From positions 1 to 9,691 of the forward strand of contig MKSH01000041.1 in assembly GCA_001898095.1 (NCBI GenBank): DNA of 9,691 nucleotides, written 5' to 3'. The notes under the pieces are model-generated. The model had not been told where the DNA came from. It ran no database searches and saw only the letters and a list, made by a program, of their open reading frames with translations. Source of the stretch: Solirubrobacterales bacterium 70-9. Lineage in GTDB: Bacteria > Actinomycetota > Thermoleophilia > Solirubrobacterales > 70-9. The position numbers and the translations under genes are program-made. This document shows positions 1 to 4,430 of the stretch, in pieces (position 1 is the first letter of the stretch; every line of letters starts with the position of its first letter).

Positions 1-375
1 CAGCTCGCCGTAGAGGAAGACCGGCAGGCCGAGCCCGCCGATCTGACCGGCGACGGCGACGGCCTCGGCGCGCGCCGCCTCGCGGTCCTCCTCCCGCAGC
101 CAGACGACCGGGCAGACGTCGAGCGCCCCGATCGCCGGGTGCGCCCCCATATAAGAGGACATGTCGATCGACTCGAGCGCCTCCGCGGCGCCCGCCACGA
201 GCGATTCGGTCAACCCGCCCGGCTGCCCGGCCAGGGTGAAGACGCTGCGCCCGTGGTCGGAGTCGGTGTGGAAGTCGAGCACCTCGGCGCCGCGCCCAAG
301 CACCTGCGCCAGCCGTCCCAGGGCGTCCTCGTCGGCCGCCGTCGAGACGTTCGGGACGGCGAGCAGGACCGGCAT
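1..375 (-). CDS. ftcD: Glutamate formimidoyltransferase, N-terminal part (runs off left edge)
   Basis: The minus strand is open from ATG at 375 to the window edge, giving 125 residues and no stop, so the gene is 3'-truncated by the window. The product begins MPVLLAVPNVS and carries the blocks expected near the N-terminus of formimidoyltransferase: FHTDSDHGRSVFTLAG (about residues 45-60) and MGAHPAIGALDVCP (about 90-103). The family transfers a formimino or formyl group between glutamate and tetrahydrofolate, in histidine breakdown or one-carbon metabolism, and is cytoplasmic. The histidine of GAHP matches the position I recall as the catalytic base; that is family knowledge, not shown here. 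The start lies 8 nt after the stop of the M29-like gene, with no clear Shine-Dalgarno site, so coupled translation in one operon is likely. Whether a cyclodeaminase domain follows cannot be seen. Confidence 0.86.
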   Translation of the reverse strand, partial: MPVLLAVPNVSTAADEDALGRLAQVLGRGAEVLDFHTDSDHGRSVFTLAGQPGGLTESLVAGAAEALESIDMSSYMGAHPAIGALDVCPVVWLREEDREAARAEAVAVAGQIGGLGLPVFLYGEL

Positions 376-383
376 CGCGTCGC

Positions 384-1340
384 TCAGATCAGCAGCTCGC
401 CGCCGCCGAGGATCGCCTCACCGTCGATTTCGACGGTCGGTTCCTTGACGACCACGTCGAGGTGGACCGGCACCTGCACGGTGCCGCCGATCCCGGCCGA
501 GGCGCCGAAGGCGACGTGCGCGGTGCCGAAGATCTTCTCGTCCTCGAGGATGTTGCCGGTGAGGATCGCCTCCTCGTTGGTGCCGATTCCCAGCTCCGCG
601 ACGTTCGTCCCGTCGGGCCCGTGCGGGGTCAGCAGTTCCATCAGCTTGGCGCCCTCGTCGCCGGTGGCGCCGGTCAGGTGGCCGGCCGCGACGGTCAACC
701 GCACCGGCGACTCGACCAGGCCGATCGCCGCGATCGACCCGTCGACCACCAGCGTGCCCTCGGCGGTCCCTTCGACCGGGGCGATGAACCCCTCGCCGCA
801 GGGCAGGTTGCCGAAGGCGCTGCGGGCGGAGAGTTCGCCCGCGTCGACGATCCCCTCGCGCCCCTCGATCGAGAAGCTCAGGTCGCTGCCGTGCCGACAG
901 GTGATCCGCACCTGCGAGCCGCGGTTCAGCCTGTTCACGATCGCCCAGCCGCGCCGCCGCATCTCGTCGAGGTCGCCGTTCATCAGCCGCGCCAGCATCT
1001 CTTCGGTGACGCCCGGCAGCGTCGCGATCCGCGCCCCGGCATCGCTGGCCGCCTTCCGCGCCGCGGTGTGGGACAGCGACTGGATCGTCGGCGCCAGCAC
1101 CACGTCGGCGGCCGCCATCGCCGCGGCCACCGGGCGCGGCGGCTCGGCCGCGTGCGTCTCGCGCTCGGAGATCACCGCCAGCGTCGCCTCGGCACCGTCG
1201 CCCTGCGCCTCGATCCGCATCAAGGCTCCGATCTCTTCCGTCACCGGGTTGCAGACGACCAGCACCTCCTCGCCCGCTTTCACCCCCATGCACTGTCGGA
1301 CCACGGTCCGCACAGCGCTGTCCAGGTCCGCTCCAGGCAT
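384..1340 (-). CDS. M29-family aminopeptidase-like protein
   Basis: This is a 318-aa protein with the C-terminal metal-site layout of M29 (aminopeptidase T/AmpS, COG2309) proteins: NLPCGE (Glu183), NVAELGIGTN (Glu249), GTAHVAFG (His275) and VHLD (His293, Asp295). The 66-residue spacing between the two glutamates is what I recall for AmpT. M29 enzymes are dinuclear-metal exopeptidases that remove N-terminal residues; related folds include 2,5-dihydroxypyridine dioxygenase, so the substrate cannot be fixed. The protein is shorter than classical AmpT (about 400 aa), and I see no tyrosine shortly after His275, where the classical family has its catalytic Tyr. It is therefore either a divergent subfamily or an enzyme with altered activity. 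The start is ATG at 1340, 9 nt downstream of the preceding small membrane gene and 8 nt upstream of ftcD. A TAGGCT box sits 6 nt before the ATG and overlaps the upstream stop codon. Confidence 0.8.
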   Translation of the reverse strand: MPGADLDSAVRTVVRQCMGVKAGEEVLVVCNPVTEEIGALMRIEAQGDGAEATLAVISERETHAAEPPRPVAAAMAAADVVLAPTIQSLSHTAARKAASDAGARIATLPGVTEEMLARLMNGDLDEMRRRGWAIVNRLNRGSQVRITCRHGSDLSFSIEGREGIVDAGELSARSAFGNLPCGEGFIAPVEGTAEGTLVVDGSIAAIGLVESPVRLTVAAGHLTGATGDEGAKLMELLTPHGPDGTNVAELGIGTNEEAILTGNILEDEKIFGTAHVAFGASAGIGGTVQVPVHLDVVVKEPTVEIDGEAILGGGELLI

Positions 1341-1346
1341 CGCCGC

Positions 1347-1352
1347 AGCCTA
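1347..1352 (-). promoter_or_regulatory. Possible -10 box (TAGGCT) for a leaderless M29-like mRNA
   Basis: TAGGCT, read on the minus strand, lies exactly 6 nt before the ATG at 1340. It includes the TAG stop codon of the upstream 75-aa gene. There is no good Shine-Dalgarno at normal distance. The same hexamer lies 7 nt before the PucR-type gene in this window. No convincing -35 is seen, so this is suggestive only. Confidence 0.35.
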
Positions 1353-1577
1353 GCTCCCCCGGTCGTCGTCGTGGCGGTGCTGGATCGACCACCCCATCAT
1401 CCAGATCAATCCCACCAGCACGATCCCGAACCCGATGAACGGCGGCAGCCACCCTTTGTGCCGCCCGATCCCGAGCACCAGAACGATCCCCGCATCGACC
1501 ACCAACAGGATCCCGACCAGCACCGGCCGCAGTGCCGCAAAACCGATCTGCTCCTCGCCAGAGGACCCGGGAGCCAT
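1350..1577 (-). CDS. Small two-helix membrane protein, hypothetical
   Basis: This is a 75-aa protein that I do not recognise as a named family. It has two hydrophobic segments, about residues 17-37 (PVLVGILLVVDAGIVLVLGI) and 45-65 (PFIGFGIVLVGLIWMMGWS), joined by a basic stretch RHKGW. The C-terminus is short and charged (HRHDDDRGS). A hairpin in the inner membrane is likely. The start is ATG at 1577; an alternative ATG at 1588 is in another frame. Upstream ribosome binding is weak (TTGGGGC next to the ATG). It is the first gene of a probable three-gene minus-strand unit, ending 9 nt before the M29-like start. Its start lies only 35 bp from the tRNA gene on the other strand, so the two promoters must be packed back to back. 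Confidence 0.65.
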   Translation of the reverse strand: MAPGSSGEEQIGFAALRPVLVGILLVVDAGIVLVLGIGRHKGWLPPFIGFGIVLVGLIWMMGWSIQHRHDDDRGS

Positions 1578-1596
1578 GCCCCAAGCATGGCACCGC

Positions 1597-1602
1597 TATC
1601 CT
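1597..1602 (+). promoter_or_regulatory. Possible -10 box for the tRNA gene
   Basis: TATCCT lies 10 nt before the first base of the mature tRNA, at a distance compatible with a very short 5' leader. No clear -35 is seen, because that region falls in the start of the minus-strand membrane-protein gene. Low confidence. Confidence 0.28.
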
Positions 1603-1612
1603 GCCCTCCCCC

Positions 1613-1686
1613 GCCGGAGTAGCTCAGCTGGTTAGAGCAGCGGAATCATAATCCGCGTGTCGGGGGTTCGAGTCCCTCCTCCGGCA
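1613..1686 (+). tRNA. tRNA-Met (CAU anticodon)
   Basis: A full 74-nt cloverleaf can be drawn. Acceptor stem GCCGGAG (1613-1619) pairs with CTCCGGC (1679-1685). The D-stem GCTC/GAGC encloses loop AGCTGGTTA. The anticodon stem GCGGA/TCCGC encloses loop ATCATAA with CAT at 1647-1649. The variable loop is GTGTC. The T-stem GGGGG/CCCTC (one G-T wobble) encloses loop TTCGAGT. Base 73 is A and CCA is not encoded. The paired G1-C72 argues against an initiator tRNA. Elongator Met is the default call, but a CAU tRNA-Ile2, modified by TilS to read AUA, cannot be excluded from sequence alone. Loop position 32 is A, giving an A32/A38 pair where C or U at 32 is usual. The 3' half is duplicated at 2492-2538, which marks the gene as an integration target. 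Confidence 0.93.
1640..1686 (+). repeat. Direct repeat, copy 1 (att-like; 3' part of the tRNA)
   Basis: These 47 nt run from the anticodon stem to base 73 of the tRNA. They match 2492-2538 at 46 of 47 positions; the single difference is G1659 versus C2511 in the variable loop. Identity stops exactly at the tRNA 3' end (T1687 versus C2539) and at the start of the anticodon stem (A1639 versus T2491). Confidence 0.9.
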
Positions 1687-1692
1687 TCAGGT

Positions 1693-1726
1693 GGGGAGCC
1701 AAATCTCGCTCCCCCTCTTTCATTTC
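1693..1726 (+). terminator. Rho-independent terminator after the tRNA
   Basis: A perfect 7-bp stem, GGGGAGC (1693-1699) with GCTCCCC (1708-1714), encloses an 8-nt loop and is followed by a T-rich stretch, CTCTTTCATTT. It starts 7 nt past the tRNA 3' end, so it fits as the tRNA terminator. It lies inside the presumed inserted segment, and the distal tRNA fragment is followed by different sequence. The terminator was therefore probably brought by the element. Confidence 0.75.
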
Positions 1727-1833
1727 CGCCTCTCGGGTCAAGGCTCAGGTCAAGGAGATGCAGGTCCGATGCAGCGCGGGTCAAGACGAACGACCGCGAG
1801 TGGCCGCAACTGACCTGCCGCCCGACAGCGCGC

Positions 1834-2130
1834 CTACGGGCGCCGGAAGATCGAGTGGGTGCCGACGCGGCGCCAGATGATGTGCGCCTCGCCAGGGTGA
1901 ATCTCGTCGCCGTATTCGAAGGTGGCGCGGCCGTCCGGCGCCCAACTCAGCTCCCAGACGCCAGGGTGTCCCTGCATCCGCTTGACGCGCAGACGGGGGT
2001 GAAAACCGTGCCCGCCCTCCGCCAGGTCGCCGATGAAGACCCCCAGAGCTTCGCGGAAGGCTCGTTGTTGCTGAGGGGTGAGCCGATCCCAGTCGCGCCA
2101 GAACGACGGGAGGACTCTACGAGTCGGCAT
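1834..2130 (-). CDS. RelE/ParE-like toxin of a type II toxin-antitoxin pair
   Basis: This is a 98-aa basic protein with the layout of the RelE/ParE superfamily. An N-terminal helical part (FWRDWDRLTPQQQRAFREAL, about residues 10-29) precedes a run of beta-strands containing RLRVKRMQ, GVWELSWAPDGRATFEYG and AHIIWRRVGTHSIF near the C-terminus. Members of this fold inhibit translation by cutting mRNA on the ribosome, or poison gyrase; which applies here is not determined. The start is ATG at 2130, which overlaps the 3' end of the upstream gene by 14 nt, the usual coupling of antitoxin then toxin. It sits inside the segment bounded by tRNA repeats, as expected for an addiction module of an integrated element. 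The toxin call rests on fold pattern and gene order, not on a close match that I can name. Confidence 0.72.
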   Translation of the reverse strand: MPTRRVLPSFWRDWDRLTPQQQRAFREALGVFIGDLAEGGHGFHPRLRVKRMQGHPGVWELSWAPDGRATFEYGDEIHPGEAHIIWRRVGTHSIFRRP

Positions 2131-2374
2131 CGAGCGGCTTGGTGCGCTCGTCCAGCACGGCTAGGAACTCGTCGTCGCTCTCGTAGATGGTCCCGCGACC
2201 GGCGGCCAGGTCGTCGTCGGCCTCGCGCTCTTTGGCCTGCCACTCCCGCGTCCAGAACCATGCCTGCTCTGGGTCGATCCGGCCGTCGGTGATCTCCTCC
2301 AGAAGGATCGCGGCACCATCGACGGCACCTTCAGGAAGGCGGTCCACCAGCTCGTGTAGCTCGGCCTTGGTCAC
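2117..2374 (-). CDS. Probable antitoxin partner of the RelE/ParE-like toxin
   Basis: This is an 85-aa acidic protein starting with GTG at 2374 (MTKAELHELVDRLPEG...). A helical N-terminal part is followed by WFWTREWQAKEREADDDLAAGR and YESDDEFLAVLDE, a C-terminal pattern like the toxin-wrapping tails of small antitoxins. I cannot assign a DNA-binding class. The frame is open further upstream to a TTG at 2443, but that extension (FDLYQFRDGALRRACQ) has no good ribosome-binding site and runs toward the tRNA fragment. The GTG fits the conserved-looking start better, although its own Shine-Dalgarno is poor. The gene overlaps the toxin gene by 14 nt and is promoter-proximal, so transcription would run antitoxin first. 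Confidence 0.65.
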   Translation of the reverse strand: MTKAELHELVDRLPEGAVDGAAILLEEITDGRIDPEQAWFWTREWQAKEREADDDLAAGRGTIYESDDEFLAVLDERTKPLDADS

Positions 2375-2390
2375 AGACTCATTTTGGCAC

Positions 2391-2404
2391 GCCCTTCTCA
2401 GGGC
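2391..2404. promoter_or_regulatory. Short inverted repeat upstream of the antitoxin start
   Basis: GCCCT-TCTC-AGGGC forms a perfect 5-bp stem with a 4-nt loop, 16 bp before the antitoxin GTG. Type II antitoxins usually bind palindromes in their own promoter, so this is a candidate operator. In GC-rich DNA such a short repeat may be chance. Confidence 0.25.
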
Positions 2405-2491
2405 TCCATCCCGAAACTGGTACAAGTCAAATTCCTGCCGCAATCCCCCGTTTGCGCAGCTCGGCGATCTCCCCGCCGTCCGAGGGCATTT

Positions 2492-2538
2492 GCGGAATCA
2501 TAATCCGCGTCTCGGGGGTTCGAGTCCCTCCTCCGGCA
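2492..2538 (+). repeat. Direct repeat, copy 2 (orphan tRNA 3' fragment, att-like)
   Basis: This second copy of the tRNA 3' half contains the whole anticodon arm, variable loop, T-arm and 3' acceptor strand. It lacks the D-arm and the 5' acceptor strand, so it cannot fold as a tRNA. It is the likely displaced target end (attR-like) of an insertion. On the minus strand its translation gives the peptide GGGTRTPETRIMIP, a common artefact of translating antisense tRNA, so it should not be annotated as protein. Confidence 0.88.
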
Positions 2539-2561
2539 CTCTGCATCCGGCTCCATAGAGC

Positions 2562-2645
2562 GGAGTAGTAGTCCTCGGCGCCTTCGGCGACCTTCTCCAG
2601 GTAGTAGGACTCTTGGCCCGTGCCGAGCTTGCCGATCGAGAGCAT
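2562..2645 (-). pseudogene. 5' fragment of a TrwC/MobF-type conjugative relaxase
   Basis: The minus strand from ATG at 2645 encodes MLSIGKLGTGQ, then ESYYLEKVAEGAEDYYS, the characteristic N-terminus of actinobacterial TrwC/TraI-like (MobF) relaxases. It includes two tyrosine pairs, Tyr14-Tyr15 and Tyr26-Tyr27, corresponding to the strand-cleaving tyrosines of that family. A GAGGG Shine-Dalgarno-like site lies 8 nt upstream of the ATG, so the start is probably the authentic one. After about 28 codons the family pattern stops and 23 nt later the reading enters the antisense of the tRNA fragment. The histidine triad and helicase parts, hundreds of residues in a full protein, are absent. The frame stays open to 2427, but that tail is not relaxase. 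It is a relic of a conjugative element's nicking enzyme. Confidence 0.72.
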
Positions 2646-2898
2646 CAGCGCAGCCCTCGGCACGGAGCGTCCGGTCGATCGTCGGCCCTCGCCATGCCCC
2701 GTTGGCCGGCAGGAGGGGCGATTGCACCGGGTGGGGGCATCGGTCCATGCCTGGGGTGGATCTCGTCGCTGACTCGTGTGGGCGGCGATCCTGCCTCTGA
2801 TGGTCTGGGGAGTCGGTGGCTGTGGTGAGGACGCCACAGTCGGACGGCCGCCGCCAGCCAGCCATCACGAGTAGTTATGGCGCGGGCGCTCGTTCGTA
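2646..2898. other. Gene-poor stretch upstream of the DUF2252 gene
   Basis: No coding sequence is supported in this stretch of about 250 bp. The part next to 2645 is presumably the old leader of the relaxase gene. Two inverted repeats are visible: GGCAT-CGGTCC-ATGCC at 2736-2751 and CTGTGG-N8-CCACAG at 2820-2839. Either could be a leftover of a transfer origin or an operator, but neither has a recognisable nic motif and both may be chance. Confidence 0.4.
2820..2839. promoter_or_regulatory. Inverted repeat CTGTGG-N8-CCACAG
   Basis: A perfect 6-bp inverted repeat with an 8-nt spacer lies 97 bp upstream of the DUF2252 start. It could be a regulator site for that gene or a remnant of the relaxase region. 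Function unknown. Confidence 0.25.
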
Positions 2899-2927
2899 TA
2901 GACGGGCGCGACCGGCGGCCGTAGCCT
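2899..2927 (+). promoter_or_regulatory. Candidate promoter of the DUF2252 gene
   Basis: TAGACG at 2899-2904 (4 of 6 matches to TTGACA) and TAGCCT at 2922-2927 are separated by 17 bp. Transcription would begin around 2934-2936, which is the ATG itself. That fits the absence of a Shine-Dalgarno site before this gene and suggests a leaderless mRNA. Confidence 0.45.
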
Positions 2928-2935
2928 TCCGACCC

Positions 2936-4342
2936 ATGACGACGATCGCAGTACCCGATGCTCCGACCTCCGGTGCCGACGCAGGGCGGGCGGCCCGCAA
3001 GCGCCTATCCCGTGGTGCCCTCGGGCGTTGGGAGCCCGCGGCCGAGCGCTTCGACCCGGTCACCCTTCTCGCCGAGCAGGACCGGACGCGGGTCCCCGAG
3101 CTCGTCCCGGTGCGCTACGGCCGCATGCTCGAGTCGGCCTTCACCTTCTACCGCGGCGCCGCCGCGATCATGGCGGCCGACCTTGGCGCCGCGCCTCACT
3201 CGGGCCTGCGCGCCCAGCTCTGCGGCGACGCCCACCTCTCGAACTTCGGCATCTTCGGGGCACCCGATCGCCGTCTCGTCTTCGACGTCAACGACTTCGA
3301 CGAGACGCTGCCCGGGCCCTTCGAGTGGGACGTCAAACGGCTCGTCGCGAGCTTCGAGATCGGTGGCCGTGACCGTGGCTTCGAGCCGGCGGAGCGGCGC
3401 GAGTGCGTGCGCCGGGCGGCCCGTGCCTACCGGCGGGCGATGGTGGAGTTCGCGACGATGGGCGACATGCGGCTCTGGTATGCGCGGCTCGACATCGAGA
3501 CCGTCGCCAAGCCGCTCCTCCGCCAGGTATCCGGGTCGGAACGGCGGCGGGTAAAGCGGGGCATCGCCAAGGCCCGCAACAAGGACAGCCTGCGGGCGCT
3601 CCGGAAGCTGACCGAAGAGGGTGACGACGGCCTGCGGATCGCCGACCGTCCCCCGGTCCTGGTGCCGATCGCGAGGCTGGCCGGGGATCGGGATCCGGCC
3701 GAGATCCAGGCGATGTTGCGGAGCCTCCTCGATCGCTACGCAGGGACCCTCGAGCCTCATAGCCGCCGTCTCGTCGAGCGCTACCACCTCGTGGACGCCG
3801 GGCACAAGGTCGTGGGTGTCGGCAGCGTCGGCACCCGGGCCTGGATCGCACTCCTGCTCGGCGACCTGAATCGCGACCCGCTCTTCCTCCAGATCAAGGA
3901 AGCCGGTTCCTCGGTGCTGGAGCCCTACGCCGGGGAGAGCGAGTTCGCCCATCACGGGCAGCGGGTGGTCGCCGGCCAACGGCTGATGCAGGCGGCCGGC
4001 GACATCATGCTCGGTTGGCTCGACGCCGAGGGGGTCGACGACGGGATCGAGCGCCAGTACTACGTCCGCCAGCTCTGGGACGGCAAGGGATCGGCGGACA
4101 TCGACGTGATGGAACCGCAGGCGATGGCCATCTACGCCGATCTCTGCGGCTGGACCCTCGCCCGCGCCCACGGACGCAGCGGCGACCGCGCCGCGATCGC
4201 CGCCTATCTCGGTCGTGGTGATCGTTTCGACCGCGCGATGGCCGAGTTCGCCGAGGCCTATGCCGATCGCAACGAGGCCGACTACCAGGCGCTCCTGGCG
4301 GCGGAGGAGCGCGGCGATATCCAGGTCCTGCGCGGCGTCTGA
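2936..4342 (+). CDS. DUF2252 family protein
   Basis: This 468-aa protein belongs to the DUF2252 family (COG4320), recognised from RGAAAIMAADLG, CGDAHLSNFGIFGAPDRRLVFDVNDFDE and the later blocks VGVGSVGTRAWIALL, LFLQIKEAGSSVLEPY and QRVVAGQRLMQAAGDIMLGW. Residues 96-105 (CGDAHLSNFG) and 114-122 (LVFDVNDFD) resemble the catalytic HGDxHxxN and metal-binding D-D segments of aminoglycoside-phosphotransferase-like kinases. A small-molecule or protein kinase fold is therefore plausible, but no substrate is known to me. The frame is open upstream to 2816; I chose ATG at 2936 because the 40-residue extension is arginine-rich and unlike the family, and because a -10-like box sits just before this ATG. 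The gene has no operon partner. It converges on the regulator at 4431 across an 88-bp gap without a clear terminator. Confidence 0.88.
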   Translation: MTTIAVPDAPTSGADAGRAARKRLSRGALGRWEPAAERFDPVTLLAEQDRTRVPELVPVRYGRMLESAFTFYRGAAAIMAADLGAAPHSGLRAQLCGDAHLSNFGIFGAPDRRLVFDVNDFDETLPGPFEWDVKRLVASFEIGGRDRGFEPAERRECVRRAARAYRRAMVEFATMGDMRLWYARLDIETVAKPLLRQVSGSERRRVKRGIAKARNKDSLRALRKLTEEGDDGLRIADRPPVLVPIARLAGDRDPAEIQAMLRSLLDRYAGTLEPHSRRLVERYHLVDAGHKVVGVGSVGTRAWIALLLGDLNRDPLFLQIKEAGSSVLEPYAGESEFAHHGQRVVAGQRLMQAAGDIMLGWLDAEGVDDGIERQYYVRQLWDGKGSADIDVMEPQAMAIYADLCGWTLARAHGRSGDRAAIAAYLGRGDRFDRAMAEFAEAYADRNEADYQALLAAEERGDIQVLRGV

Positions 4343-4430
4343 GCGCCTCGCGGACCCTGGGCGCCGCCGAACCGCCGCCGATGCCCTGTCGTCGAGGCCG
4401 TCTCCCGGGCCCGCACGCAGGGAACCTCGC

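Larger units (their letters stand above)
1687..2538. mobile_element. Remnant of a tRNA-integrated element (852 bp, carries a toxin-antitoxin pair)
   Basis: The segment is bounded by the intact tRNA on the left and by a second copy of the tRNA 3' 47 nt on the right. This is the arrangement left by tyrosine-recombinase integration at a tRNA 3' end, where the element restores the tRNA and the old 3' end is pushed outward. The interior holds only a terminator, a minus-strand toxin-antitoxin pair and about 250 bp without a recognised gene (1727-1833 and 2375-2491). No integrase is visible, so this is either a deletion derivative or a small non-autonomous passenger. A relaxase fragment just outside the right repeat supports a conjugative-element origin. 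Boundaries come from the repeat; the history is inferred. Confidence 0.65.

Noticed and set aside
139..1622. Long plus-strand open frames opposite the M29-like and ftcD genes
   Set aside because: They are Arg/Ser/Pro-rich shadows of GC-rich coding DNA with no recognisable family. The minus-strand frames carry clear motifs.
1736..1786. Three GGTCAAG copies downstream of the tRNA
   Set aside because: Spacing is irregular (12 and 31 bp) and the copies are short; not enough for iterons or a regulator array. No CRISPR array was seen anywhere in the window.
2736..2751. An oriT for the lost relaxase, based on GGCAT-N6-ATGCC
   Set aside because: The repeat is short, no nic consensus is recognisable and such repeats are frequent in GC-rich DNA.
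2427..2837. A 136-codon minus-strand open frame covering the relaxase start and the tRNA fragment
   Set aside because: It is a chimera: relaxase N-terminus, then antisense tRNA (GGGTRTPETRIMIP), then unrelated sequence. Only the relaxase part is kept, as a pseudogene.
2398..2868. A 156-codon minus-strand open frame containing RRRDSNPRDADYDS
   Set aside because: This peptide is another frame of the antisense tRNA fragment, a known source of false proteins; the rest has no domain.
2816..2935. Upstream extension of the DUF2252 protein by 40 residues
   Set aside because: The extension is arginine-rich and has no family similarity; the -10-like box and family start point to ATG 2936.
3005..4171. 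A 388-codon minus-strand open frame inside the DUF2252 gene
   Set aside because: It is a mirror frame of strongly conserved DUF2252 coding sequence, and its peptide has no domain.
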